A stretch of 64,000 bases of DNA from Phoronis australis (lineage: Eukaryota; Phoronida; Phoronidae), in the NCBI GenBank assembly GCA_002633005.1, contig NMRA01000020.1, positions 25,621 through 89,620 on the forward strand, written 5' to 3'. Positions within the stretch are counted from its first letter, which is position 1, and each line of letters begins with the position of its first letter. This document shows, one piece after another, positions 22,301 through 37,300 of this stretch. Below the pieces are notes generated by a model. It ran no database searches and had not been told where the DNA came from. It saw only the letters and a program-made list of their open reading frames with translations. The translations under genes and the position numbers were made by a program.

Positions 22301-25300
22301 ATAATGATACTTATAACAAATTGCATCAACTAAATTTCTTCAAGGTCAGCTTTAAAACTCTTACAGAAACAAGGTTTGAAAAAGTCCTAGTGGATGTCTC
22401 CCTTTATAGTTTTGCATGCCACTTAGGGTTGATGGGTTGTTTAAAATTTCACCACAGAAGCCTAGCCTCTTTTTTCCACAGGTGCTCAGCAGAGTGCATT
22501 TTTCACTTTTTCACTTTGAGGAAGAGCAAGGTTGCAAAAGAGAATCCAGACAACTGTTCCTGGATGCAAAATCACTCCAGGAAATGGAAACTTTCTGCAA
22601 GAGCCCCCCTCGCAGGCACATTGAGTAGAAGTTGTGGCACAGCAAATAGATTCTAATTTTTCTGGACAATTCTCTAGGTCAAATAACTGTTATAACACAC
22701 ATTCAATCTACACTTCCTAACATGTTATTGTTCTTGAAGATAAGTTTAACACTACCATCTTAAGCACTTCTCCAAGAGGTCGGTGTGAAAAAGTTTTGTC
22801 CTAGTTGGGAAAGCTCCACGAAATATCAGCTAGTATATAAACTTTAGCAAGTCAATAGTCCTATATTTTTGCTTAATATGTGTTTCACATGCACCTAAAT
22901 CCCCATACAGGCAACTCTCCAAATACAGGCATGTGGTCCTAAATGCAGGCATATACAGTACGATAACACCTTTTACCAATTTAAGACACAATATGGGTCA
23001 CAAGTGAAATTTTATTCTATCACAAAATATTTACAGCACAAAATTAAATGACATTCCATGATCACGTTTTGCTCTACAGACAGCATCAAACAAAGTCTTG
23101 ATAGCCTGAGGGCATTCACAAGATTTTACTGTAGTTTCTTTTTGACACAGATTGCAGGAAATACCTGTATGGTCGTAGAGTTCCTCCATGTAGATTTTTC
23201 CCCTGTGTATGGGTATGACCCTTGACCCATGTAGCGTCAAGGTCGTGTCTGGTCCAAGGATCTGGATGCCTGTTTGTATACCTGCCACATTGAATGTGAT
23301 CACGCTCACCTAAAAATGAAATCGAAATCACCAACATGCTGGTAACCAAAATAATGAATTACTGTTTATTTTCTTAGCACATTATTGACAAGTGTGTACA
23401 TTTAGAAGTTAACTCAGCAACAGTATGCATTTTCTAAAAGCAGAAATTCCATAGAAAAACTCTATAACAATCTGTCTTTAATAAGCTCATGTGACCATGT
23501 TTTTCATAGAAAAATGTAGCAAAAAGAAAGGCACAATCCCAGTCTAAAAACAGAATCAATTACTTGACCAATTTTCATATGACATAAATGTCCACAATAA
23601 AATCTCAAAAAGCAATTACAAAGAAGTTAAATACACCGACATTCTGTGAACACAAGATGAAACTGAACATCTAAACTGAAGCAAGCTGACATTGCATTTC
23701 TTTTTAAAAGGATTGTCCTTTTCATTTAACCACACTTTTGTCATCTGCATCACCGCGTATTCAAGATCAGTTTTTACCCTCCAACACTGACAAACATATC
23801 ATGTAAAGGACATATACTGTCCAAAATAAATAAAAGTCGTGAAAATCCACGGATTCATCAGACTACAAAAGGAAGTTAAAACAGGGCTCGGAAAGACCAA
23901 TGACAAAGAGGAAAATTTTCCAGGTGACGTATCGTTCCACAAACAAATAGGCTTGTGTGATAGAAATATTTTTTGTGTTGTAAAATTTAACTAGAATAAG
24001 CATTTTTGCATGAATAAAATTAAAATAATGCCAAAAAAGAGATGTAAAAAGAGCAAACTGGAAATTAAATAGGAGGAAATTGAAACCAAAAAAGGTTAAT
24101 TCCATGCCCAGTTAACAAGAAGCAGTACAGACCTTTCCCTTGTTTTTCCCTTGTGAACTACTGAGGGAATTAATGCTAGTCACTTCAACATCCTTAGAGC
24201 TGCTTGTACTTTCAATGGTAGACACACTCGTTTCACTCTGTGATTCTAATCCAACCAACACAAACTCTTCATCCTCATCGGACACACTGCTATGCAGAGA
24301 CATGGTGTCTGAACCATCGTCGTCGCCTCCTGCCGAGTTGCGGTTAAAAAGGTTGTCAAACTTAGACAACGCCGATGATTTAAAGTCACTCAGACTCTTG
24401 TTCTTACTGACAGCCTTCTGTATACTTTGAAGAGACAGGGGGCGGGATTTTGGCGAATGACTCCCATCGATGCCGGAGTCGAAGGATGGGCTCCTCACAA
24501 ACCCAGAAACCAACTCAGTCTTGCTAGCAGTGTTAACACAAGTACTGACAACACCACTGGACTGATCTGAGCTAAAGCCTAGTGGAGCCACCTGGCCAGT
24601 CTTCAGAGGCATGGCACCATCAGGCAAGATTGGAGACTCCAACGGAACACTACTGGCAGGCTGGACATCTTGGCAGTGTTCCACAGTAGAAGTGAGTGTG
24701 TTGTTGAGATCGTCTGCATCAGAATTGGGGTGAACAATCAGCGGAGTCAAACCATGCATTGGAGACAGCGGGCAGGTGACTTCTGAAACATCATCACAGG
24801 TAACTCTCACTTTTGGACAACCTGAGCTACTATGAGCCTGCCTTCTGTCAAGAAACGCACATTTGAAATACATTTGATTTAGGTGACTTAACATGACAAC
24901 GACAGTCTCAAATTGTTCTTACTAAGTTCAGAGGTCATTACTGGGCTTTTAAAAACCAACAGTTCACTACTGCTTGACCATTGATGTCACCATTTTATGT
25001 TCCAAGTCTGACTGCAAGTAATGACAAACTGTTGGGTCTTTCCAAGCAGATACCATTTCTAAGGAACAAGTCCAGGCTAGCTTTACAGCACTGTGTGGTC
25101 TGAACGCAAGTCATCTTTTTTGGAATAAGGGGCCGTCACAGTAGGTTTTTAAGAACCGATGCACACAAGCACCCGATTGAAAGGCCACAGAAGTTCTGAC
25201 GACACTCGTATTAATTGGGAGACTAGTCGACAGATGCAGCCAATCAACAAGAACATTAGACCTTTGCTATGGTTACATTTCCCTGTTTTCCGTCTCCAAT

Positions 25301-28300
25301 CGTTTCAGCCTAGTTTATCTATATTTTATCTATACATCACTTCCTTTATCTTTGAAGCCAAAATTAAAACAGTTATGTTGCTATACCATGAGTGACTGTG
25401 AGCCAGAAGCTGAACAAGAACTCCCTCATGTCTGTTGACAGCTGTCGGTAAAAAAGCACTTAGTACTGGATATAAATACCCGAAGCTACAACATTCAAAT
25501 TTCAATTTGAAAAATCGATGTCATTCAAACAGTAGGACGTGTGTTTACACCAACCCACATACTGCTACAAACATAGCAATCAAGTCTATTGACACTCTGA
25601 GCAGTCACACAAAAATCATCCGATCTCTCATGATATCTTTTTCATTTCTAAGCCATCCATTACCTGTTAAGTCCACTGGAATATCTGACACTTCACCTGG
25701 CGATGACAGCTCGACAGTGTTATCCACAGTGAACTTTGACCCCAGATCCAGTGGACTGACGAGTGACAGGCTGAGCTCCTGTGCTGCCAAAGCCATGCCC
25801 ATTCTAAGTGAACTCTTAGAGGTAGGATTGATAGCCAGTGTGTCTGCATCAAGGTTTTTCTGAAAGTTAGTCAAAGTCTTAGCCAGACGCAGCACAAAAA
25901 GGTATTGGAAATGATTTAGTTGACATTGCACCAGATTCTTCACGCTGATCAACACTTGGACATCTGCCACATGCTTTGACGTCAATTCAGACGGCGACAA
26001 TGTTGTGTTGCCATAACTGCTCTCGCCATCTCGGTCTCCACCCCGAGAGTCGCATGTTTTCTTCTTTTCAATATGAGCACCATTCGAATTCGCATCTTTA
26101 ACATCACAAGCACCTTGGGCATCATCGCAGCCACCGTCAGTGCAGTAATAATTTTTAAGTAAATTTCTATTTCGTTGTCTATCGGGGCTGCCTGGTGTTA
26201 CTTCAACTGTGTGAGATTGTCCCTCCTCCATAAAAGCTCCTCCTTTTAAACGTGATAGTGTTCTAGTGTGCTGATGCTGCCGAGCTGGTAAACAAATCCA
26301 AACAGCTACAGGGAATGATTCGACAAACGGTGCAGGACGCCGGCCCAGACTTGACGTCTCCACGAAATCAACCCAGAACTGTTCTGCGCAAACACACCAA
26401 ACGTCGAGGTAAGCCTTCATTTTCAGTGAGTCCTGATCAAGACCAGGCATCTTGTTATCAACATCTCCACGGTCACTTAGAATCGTGGCGACATTTCTCT
26501 CCCTCTCGACATGTTCTTTGAAATTGTCCGGAACAAATATCAGAGAATGCTGTTGACTCTGTGGTGACTGGTTCACAAATAACGGTTGGTCATTCAAATT
26601 GTCTAGTACTTGGTCCAGTTGACTGACCGATGATGACTCATCAATGCGGCAGTTGGTGATGACCACTTTGGAGGCTTGTATCTGAAGCCCGTTGGGATGG
26701 TCTTCGTGACTAGAATCCTCATCTGAAGGTAGTATCAACTGAAATAGAAGTGTGTAAAAGGACGATAAGCAATGGCAAATATTTAGACGAGCCTCTTACA
26801 CACTTCACAGTAGTAGTTTAGCGATGGTGCTTTTTGCAGGCAAAACTGACTAAACATTCACAAATTAACGTAATCAATCAATTTCGTTTTCACTAAGCGC
26901 CATGTTGCAACATAATTGTCTTTATGTATCTTGTTATTCTGACGTCAGTTGGCAGGTCCCAATGTATTTGTACACCCACTGACACACAGACACTGTATAC
27001 TTCATATTTGAACATACATGTTTATAAAAACTACACACCAGACAGCACTGTTGTGTATTCTCATTCAATCACTTTTTATTTTACAACAAAGAGTATTAAA
27101 TTCCTGCAAGGCTATGTCAAAGAATCATTCTGATGTACTTTTATCATGAAACTGAACAGTGTCCTTTAAGCATCATGTTTTGGCAATGTGACTCTCCTTT
27201 CTAATAAAATAAAAAAGCCGTGGCTATTAAATGCACAGTGGATACAACAGGCACATCACTGGCCACAAACAACAGCAACTCTGAATGAAACAGCGTACCC
27301 TGGGCATAAGCGCTTCAATCTTGATATCAATGTGATTGGCTGGTTCAGCTGCTTCAGGCATGCTCTGGAAGACAACAGAATTTGTGAAACATGTCAAGGA
27401 CTATCATTTATTCGTTCTCAAGCTGAAAAACCTAGTATGAAATTACACTGATGTAAACATTTGTGGGGAGCCTTTGGAAAACAGAAGACACTCGCGAGAC
27501 AGTTGGGGCAAAAAACATCAGCTTATGTAACGGAAATAGTAAATTAATTCAGAATCGTTTCCAATAAATCAACATTCCAGCCACGCCAAACAATCACTTC
27601 TGTGGCGGCCATTTTGCAAATGAATGCGAGTAAGGTCCCAAGCATACTCGCATAACACTCGCCTCCATTCACTCGTTCTATCATCATCATGCCCCACAGA
27701 ATGTTAACTCGTAATAAAATGACATTTATAAGTTAGTGGAAAGCCTTTCCTCAAATATTAAAAACTAAGAACTGAGGTGATAAAAGCTTCCTTCTCTCAA
27801 TTTACGAATGTCATGTGACCAACAGTAAGTGTTTGCCTCAACGACTATCCAAGTTTTCTAGGATGAAAACGAATAACTTGAGACAAATCTATTCTTTACC
27901 ACCAAAATATACAGACATAACACTAGTAAAAACAAAACACTCCGTGCTACAAACTGCTGGTATAAAACATTAAAAATAAACTTTGCGATAATTATGTAAA
28001 AAGGCATTAAAATAGCTGGCAAAAGGTTTCTAAACTCAGTGTGTTGTTCACTCGTCAGCAGAGACTGATTAACTCTAGATTGTAAAAAAACAATGACAGC
28101 TATCAAATATGTGTTACAGCATAATTATCAAAAACGACTTATTAGCAGTAGTTATATGAAATTCACTTACAATGTTGAGCGCCATGCCTAGACTGAAGGC
28201 ATTAAGCCACAGAACCGTGAGATAGTCGACAGCTAAACGAACAGGATTCACCATCGCATACAGATTACCATGTGGTACTGAAATGGACAAGTTATCAAAT

Positions 28301-31300
28301 TTGGTCTAACACATAAATCAGGGGTATGAAATTATGCTGTACAGTTGCATAATAAGTTACAATGCTGACAAAGAAATTGAAATGCTGTGTAATGCATGAT
28401 AAATCATTCTTTACTTGTCTGACTCTGCTCAGAAGTGCGTTAGCGACCCTACATTTCAAAAACTAGGTCAATCACACAATGTGTTTTTCAACCTCCGCAA
28501 AAGAAGAGTTCAGGATGCTGATAACTGTATGCATATTTTGTTTGTTTACAACAGAGAAATTGCTTTGTTTGTACCTGGGTAACTGATGCTGCTGGGAAAG
28601 AAGTAATCTGTGTACTCCACATGGAAAGCTGACATCTCAGGTGGGAGATAAAGAGACTTCTTATCGGAAGACAGGAACTTCTTAGGTATGTTCCTCGTGT
28701 TATCCGATGTTGAAACACGGAACATGGTGAAGTCCTCGAGTCGAACGATGAAGCAGCGTTCAATCATCTTTGTCAATCTGGGTTTGGTTGGAGGTTGGTT
28801 TGTGTGTTGACCGAGTCCTGGTGATTGTTGGCGAGATCCTTGTACGGGAATGGAGGACGCGGTGTGCTGAGGAGACTGTTCTGGCGACGCCGCAGTCGAC
28901 GGGGAAGCAGACGTGACTGTTTTGATTTTTTTGCGGAAATCAGCCATCAGCTTGCTGGCCCAGTCATTCCTGGCAGCCATGTTCTCGTTGTAATTACACC
29001 AGTGTTTCCTACTGCCACCTAGTGGAGGAAGAATGAACAAGTGTACAGCTGAGAAAAAGGCCAACCCCATGACAATGAATTCATCCAGAATTGTGATTTG
29101 CTCTATCAACATGCTAAGATCAGTGTATAGCAGCCAAGAAAAGATAGTCTGAAATTAATTGAATCAAAATATAAAATTACCCATTGAATATCTGAGGTTG
29201 GTGAGAAAGACATAAGCGTGCCAACAAAAAGTGATTGTTACTTACATATACATAAAGGCCAGAGCACACGATAGCATTTTTATTGGGAAATTTCACGATT
29301 TTTTATCGGCAACAAATTGTCATGTCACAACTAACGAACAACATGATTTTTGTCACAACTGAGGCTCCCCCTCGCAGCTTCGTGTACAATTATCAAAATT
29401 GTCAACAGATCTAGCCTTATGAAATAGTGCATACTTGTCATGACCAGCTCGAGTGCAACTGCCTTCCTCACTCGAGCTCTTTTTCTGACGTTTCTGAAAT
29501 TTGTTGATCTTAACCTCAGTCACGACAAATGGTCTGCATCAAGCGCACACGGTACGACAAGACATGAAATGTCTGATATTCCCCGACTTATTTGGTCCAG
29601 CTGTCGTGAACCTAAGCATGCGAAAGATTGACAATGGAGAAAAATCACATCCTGTGCAGTGGCCTTCATAGAACAATCAGACATAAAGCCCAACACCATC
29701 ACAACCTCTTTGACAAGCGTATCAAATTTAGCCTACAAGTCAATGTTTCTTACCAAAAAGCCGTCCTACTCAGACCTATAAGCCGTACCGTATACCCCTT
29801 TGCATTTAATACAAAAACATTTAAGATTAGTGGCGGCCAGACACTGATAGGGCTAAAACAGTAAACCACAAGTTTCTAGAACCAAAACAAAACTCATTTT
29901 TCAGTTAATAATTGAAATTGATGAATACACAAAAGGAGCTGTTTTCTGTCACAGAAATGAAAATTATACATTATTATTATATAATTAAAAGGTTTGACAC
30001 ATGATATACATGTCCACGACTATGGGAAGCTAAGCCATATAGAAAAGACTTTTCCTCAAACACTGTTCAGCTAAATTGTTCTTTATTTTGGACAGGTAAT
30101 ATTTACATTACTTTTCTGGATGAGTTTGGCATTTGTCTTAATTTTCTGAGAAGAAGCAAACTAAAAAATCAGTGTGAGCCACACCCCGAAACCAAAACGT
30201 AGTCAACCGTGTCAGCCTTCATTCCTAACTGTAGCATTTTGCCAGTTTTCCCCAAAATCTCATATTACCTGCTGGGTGGTAGGGGTAATGTTCAAATGAG
30301 AACTTATGAAAGGTAATCTGTATAGCCCCGCCATCCACTAGTTGACTGTGACAACTGCTCGTAGCTGGAAAATGAACGCGAAATGAACTCGGGTAAAGGT
30401 AGTGAACACTTCATCACATCCACACACCATCTGCTGATCACATGTCATGTGACGACCAATGCCATCTATGGGTTACTTATTCAATTACAGCTTATTTTTC
30501 CTCTTGAACTAGTTTGTTGCCATTTGCCAATCAATGAAGAGTGCAATGTTTTTCATTAGTATACATTTCACCAGTTAATTAGACTCATTAATGAAAACCC
30601 CAACATATCAACCAATTAAAACACAGTTAACAGACACCGATACTAGACTCCTCCCATTTGTTAAAGCACATGACAGACCGACAAAACTAATCAGACATCA
30701 GTAACCAGACACCACAGCTCAGTCAATGCCCATTGGCTAGAATGTGTGACAAATCGTCCAATCAGCACTCACCATTTGGTCCAATCTCATCACAGATGTG
30801 TAGGTCTATCCTGCCAGTGTACAAGTGGTATGATGTCTCTATGACGTCGAATCTAGAGAACAGCTGTGCCACCTTTGTTTGATTATTGGAACTATGATGG
30901 TGGTGATTTGCCGGCATCACCAGATCAGGGTGAGATGAAGCGGAAGACGTGGACACTTGTTTCTAAAAATGAACCACGACACTGCTATAGTGATTATAGA
31001 TCAGAAAATGAGTAATGTTGGAAAGTAAACTGGATTATGCCATTGATGACGGATCTAGAGCGGTAGAACCAACCCCTCTCAATAAATGGTCTCTCTGTAA
31101 CAATAGTTAACCCTTAGAACCCATATCAGTAAGCTCTCATGGACATAACTGAAGATTTGCCACAAGCTATGCTACCTTAAAACCTTCCCCAAAATGAATA
31201 ATACTTTCCAGCCGAGTTTCAACTTGATCATAAACTAGCCCAAAATTGATAATTACATCAAGTTATAAATAAAAGAATTTTTGAGTAAAGATCAAAAATG

Positions 31301-34300
31301 TGTGTAGAAACTTTGTGCACAATAACAAAATAGTTACAGAGCTATATCCCAAGTAGCTATAGAAGTAGAATTCCACATCATTTTTTCACAAAATGGCCCA
31401 GAATTCCCACTTCAACAACGATAAGCGAGTGAAAATGGCATAAAACTTCCTTTCAATGAATACTTATGTAATGAGTTCACAGAACTTTCCTTCTACAGCT
31501 GTTTCCCACTACAGCCAGTTCACCTTTACTGCAATATACTTGGGGTGTGTTCACTAAGGCGCGCAAGTTTCTTGTGAGTTTAGCGAGAACACGAGAGATT
31601 ATGTTTGTGAAAGGCTAGTGTTTAACGACTAAGGCTGCGACATTACTATCACAATGTCTGCATTTGAAGTGATTGATCACCGATGTTGCAAAGTTGAATT
31701 AGGTGAAAACACTCACTGCTACCACAACAAGAGTCAAGATTTCTTACAAGAGCGTTACCGAGTACAACCTTACCTTGCACACACACACACGCACACAATT
31801 CTGTACCTGCAGTTTAATGGCCGCCAGGTCTTTACTCTGTTCTGCTGACTTCTTGATAATCCCCTGTAGTGATTTGCTGAAGGCAATCGCTGCCTTCATC
31901 TGGGAATCGGTCAGAACCCAAAGTAGGTCGTCCAGTATGAAGGACAACTTGGAAGCCAAAACGCTGCAATCTAGTAGTGGATACAAAGGAAAAACATTTA
32001 GAAATTAAAATACTAGGTCTTCTGATGACCTTTCAACCGAACTGTGTACTTTAAGTAATGATTGTGTGTTTTTTAAGATCGATATGATCATAATTAATGA
32101 ATTTCCCCAGGTATAAGTCCATTAACTTATTCACTCAAGTGTACAGATGCACCTGCTTGGCATAAGCCTATCCTTCATATATCTAGGTGCCTGTCAAATC
32201 CAACTGACTCTCTCTATGCAGTCAAACACCAGCACTCGCCGCAATGTTGAGTAATTGAGTACATCATTTAATTTCATTACAAATATCTCTCATTTAGAGT
32301 CAACTCCAAACAACAGCGGCTTCTAAATCTAAGTAATCAATTTCGTCGATTGTTAAGTGTTTCTGCAGTTTGGCATCAGGACTTGCATGCCAACTAGTAA
32401 CAAAGCTTCAAAGACAAATTTCAGCCAGTATTTCAACACCAGCTCAAATGGTAATTGCACTGCTCCACACAAACAAAACTTAGGTCAGTGTTCATGGTAT
32501 TGAGGGTAGATGGCGCTTGCGCTACTTGTACACGTTTATTGACAAAGTACAAGGTGTGTTGGAATGTGCCAAGTTGACACTTTAAAATTGCTCAACAATT
32601 ACGTATAGTGAAAATCGTGTGTGCATCCCAGTGCACTGTCCTCTAATCGTTGCGTGCATCCTAGTGCACTGTCCTCTAATCGTTGTGTTTATCCCAGTGC
32701 ACTGTCCTCTAATGGTTGCGTGCATCCCAGTGCACTGTACCCTAATCTAGGATCCAGAACGTGTCAAGCATACGAATGACAGCTTCTTAAGTTAGCACCT
32801 ACTGAGTTCTGTTTATGAAATCAACACTGAAAAGAATTAACTTAAACGCAAAATTGTCTTTAGTTAGTACATGATTGAGCAATTACTGATAGCGCTGCTC
32901 TGGGTGGCCACTATCCCACAATCCTTTGTGCATGATATCTTGCGCTATCCGTAAAAAGGTCAACAGAGGTTTGCGCCACTCACCTGCCAGTTTTTTCCTT
33001 AGGACTAATCTCAGGCGTGATGCATTGGAAATGAGCCTCAGGGGGGTAGTAGCCAACGTAGGGTCGTCCGTTACTATGGCGTTGGCTTCTACCCTCAATG
33101 TCTGCCACTCAATCTCCTTAAAGGTCAGCAGCATGCCCCGGTCGGGGTCACGGATGCGGGTCATGCGGAGGTCATTCACTACCTTCCAGAGCGGATTTAC
33201 ACTTTGTACTTTTAATCTGGATAGCTGGGTGGACAAAAAAGGGATGGGCCTTACCAATCTCAATCATCACAGAACAAGCATCCAACCAACATGCGTTATA
33301 TTAATAAATAAAACGTAAATAATTTATAAACTGATGAGCATTCTATTGTATAGAACATGCAGAATGTTAAGTTTAGAGATTATTATAAAGATCATTTCTT
33401 AAAACACTTTCATCAGGATGGTGAATAACAATTGACAAATGGAAATTCATTTTCCAGTCCAAAAAGTGGTAAATACCTGCAAAATTTTTTCTACATCTGC
33501 CATTCCTGAGGTTTTCCTCAGTGCATACTAGGTGGCGCTGTACACAGCACATTTGACAGCATTCTGTGTACAGCGCCACCTAGTATGCACTGACGAAGAC
33601 AACAGGAATGGCAGCTGTCGAAAAATTCTGCAGATATTTGTCACTTTTTTATGGAAAAATGAATTTCCCTGTGAGTGAGTCAATTACAAAGATCACAGAT
33701 TTAAATCAAAAATATTTTTTGACAGAAGGCCTAGCTTTCATGAATCATGAAACGGGGGTGATTTTAGGGGGAAAATGGAAATAAGAACAGCTTAACTTCA
33801 CCTTAAATGGTGCAAGACATCATTAAATGAAGACAAACAAACCTGTATGGAAGCTTGGAATGCAGTGGACTTGAAGTTGACGATGACCGAGTTGACACTC
33901 ACAAACATTCCGTCGATGACACGGTCAGCAAAACCATATTTACCTCCAGAACTGGAAGAGTAAGGCATACAAAGATAATAATAATTACAATATTAATCAC
34001 GGTAATAATACTTATCATCGCATCAATGAGTTTGGATGTCACCTTGTCGAGTTTGGCTTACTTGTGTCGAGTTAGTATGAAAACCTATAAGTACTTTTGG
34101 GAGATTTGTCATCGTCATTCCTTAAGAAAATTATAACATTTGAACTTTCCACATCAGTAAAATGAGTTCACTGCAGTCATTCCAACACTTAACATACAAA
34201 CATACAAACTCCCCACAGAATGAACATGGACTTTTGAATATGTACATGAATTTTGTGATTCGCGTCGAGTTTGAATTTTCTGTTGTGGAGAATAAATGCA

Positions 34301-37300
34301 AATGTGATAAAGGTAAAAGCAAAAAAATGCAGACATTTTCAAAGTCAAGTGAACTAACCATTGGTCAGTATTGGTGTTGAAGTTGACCACCAGAGGCAGT
34401 GGTGTGCAAGGTCAAGGTCTGGGGATAAAAAGTACATACAAAAAATGGCTCCCACTGTTCCTAACACTAGATCCCTGCAACCAATGTTATGGTACAATGC
34501 TACATAATGATGGCCAGATCAAGCAATGACTGAGTAATAACAGGCAATGTGTGAACTCATCAGATTCAAAATAAAATTCAATTATACATACTGGATAACA
34601 CTCATCATTTAAGATTTACAGTCCATAATTCTTCAAGTGATTCATACACACTGATAAGTTGTATTTCTTAACTTTTGACATGAAAACATCATGGAAGTTG
34701 AAACACAAACTCAACACTCATCATTATGTATAACACCAAAGTTCATTCAGCAGGTAAGAAAGGTATGATTGAAAAAGAATGAGACCCCGTCTACCTATGG
34801 CTGGGCATCCCACTGCTTGTCTCGATGGGTGAGCGAGGCTCTGGGCAGGTTTCCATGTCAACCACGACTTCATCGAGATACTAAAATGAAATAATAACTT
34901 CAAGGACATGACATTTTTGAGTGGGTGCAAACACGTGATGGTAACGAGTACTAGGTTTTTAGCTGGTGCCATTTTGAATGGAGGCAGTAAATCTGCAATA
35001 ACTATGCCCAGAATTATCCAAATTTGTTCAGAGATGTCTGTAATACTAGCGTTTGTAGTTAACTCTTTGTTCAGGTATCTTTCAAGCAAATGTGAATAAC
35101 CACAGACACTATTTAAGGTTAGCAATCTAAAAAAATGTCCAAATTTGTCTAAATATCTCGCATATGGTTGATAGGATGCATTATGCACAATTTTTCAAAA
35201 TGCTGTTCAAAATAGTAGTTTTTAAAATGTTCTGCTTTTGCATGAGGGGCTTTTAAAAATAGGACTTTCATACGATTTTCATGAAAAAAATAAAGGTTGT
35301 ATAAAACGAAATGGAAATGACAATTTAAAAATTTATATGTATCAAGAATTTTTAAAATTTGATATCGAACATTCATATAGAATTAAGTTTGGGGAAGTTA
35401 TTGATGCTGTTGTTTTGCTATCAATGTACCTTAAGTTTCTTCTTTGCTAAATTTTACTAAAAAGACAAGAGACAAGGTGTGTCCCAATTAAGGTAGGTGG
35501 ATACACAAAGAAATTAATTTTGACTGTTTTTCACATTTTTATGTCATCCTAATATTTTAATTCTTGATGCACAGTATACTGAAGAAAAATAAAATCATTC
35601 TGAAAATCCAAAGTTGATTTTTAGCTATATTTGACCAAGCCTCAGTAAGTCATATGGCTTGAATGCTCACCAGCTCAGTGACTGACAACTGGGGTGGAGC
35701 TTATACAAGGACACTAGCTCTAAACTAACCCTGCCAACAAACATTGCGTAACTGGGCAATCGAGAGTGCTGTACCAGCTGATATTGATGTTGTAGCAAGA
35801 CCAAGAATAAAATAATTCTATTTTTGACCATGTGAAAGTTGGTAGTGAAATGGTGAACTAGCTCCTGTTCCGAGCCTGAGTCTGTTTGTCTATCTGCAAA
35901 AAAATTAAGTTGAGTACGCCAAGTCCTACCGAAGCCATCACTGCAATCAGCTTGAGGAGTCAGTGCAAAAATTATGCGTGTACAAGAGAAGTCGGTAAGG
36001 TGAGGTGTCTTGCGAGAGGACGCTGAGCGTCGACGTGGGTGGTGTTGCACGATTCGGTGAGAGTGCATGCACGCGCTGTGAAGACAAGCCACACGCCGTT
36101 GAGAAACTAGGCTGTCAAACCCAGGGGATTTTTTAAATTGCCACTGGCCGTAACCAAAAAATTAGAGAAATGACCCAGTGTTCAACATAACAAAATTTTT
36201 CTAGTGCATAGATTCAAATGTATCTCTGAATTAAAATTCATGATATTATCCGATTTTAGAGGAAAGCAGCCCTACATAACCTTCAACACCATGACCTTAC
36301 CAAACATATAGCTTGACTCTTCAACTTAGTCCAAGGGACCTGTAACATAAAGAGATTGGATCAAAGTTATCAAAAATTTGTAAATGGCAATAGCTGTCAG
36401 ATGCTAAGCAATATCCGATTCCAACCACTGGTAAAGTTGCACATCGTTTTCGGAAGACGGCTTTTTAATTTCGCTGTAAAATCCAAAATTGGAGATAAGC
36501 AACTGTATTTATCTTGGTAATGCCCATACCCAGGTGAACGCCCACACCTATTTTCAAAATGTTCACACCAATGTTGTTTAATCATACACGCACTATTTTA
36601 ACACATTTAGGCATCCATGGTCATCCTCATTGTCATCCACATTACTATTTTCACTGTTGCATGATATAGACTGTTTGAAGTCTGTGGGATTTGGCTCAGT
36701 GCCAGAGTTCAGCTCCATTCACAGCACTCAGATTCGTTTCTGCGCTACAGCTAATTTCCGTAAAAATTACTTTTCTCACCGAGAATGTCTCTCGTTTCCG
36801 ATGCTACCTGACGTATCCAACATGACGCACCTGAACTTTACCCCTGCATACTAGGTAACACAGCTTGAATGACTGTTGGACCTCTCCAGCCAGCCTGGAA
36901 CACTATTTAGTTCCTATGACACTTGGGCCTCAGAACCCCTCCTAGTTTTGAACTCTGACCCCAAAACATGCCTGCAGACAGCTGTGAGCAATGCCTACTG
37001 TTACACCAAATAGGACCATGTACAATTTGTGAATAAAATATAAAAAAATAATTGCAGGCAGTTGTACCAGATGAGTGCAGGCCGCGCATGTGGGCCCATT
37101 GCACTAATCACCTGGAAATATTTTTGAGCTTTATTAATATATAGCAATTTGTGAAGGTCACCATATTTATATTTGCAAATTTTTAATTTTTTATCCAAGA
37201 ATACATCCAGTGAATACAATATCATAACACAACTTGTTAGGTTTCACACACACGCACACTCACACTAACTCATAGAGCCTCACATTTTGCACATTTTTAA

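Noticed and set aside
24930-24985. Possible extra BLTP3 exon reading ELLVFKSPVMTSEL
   Set aside because: It loosely resembles a vertebrate block, but every nearby acceptor gives a phase that does not fit exon 13, and its donor phase does not fit the next exon.
35667-36092. 141-codon minus-strand open frame in BLTP3 intron 3
   Set aside because: No recognisable family, no suitable splice sites, and the flanking BLTP3 exons already join in phase without it.
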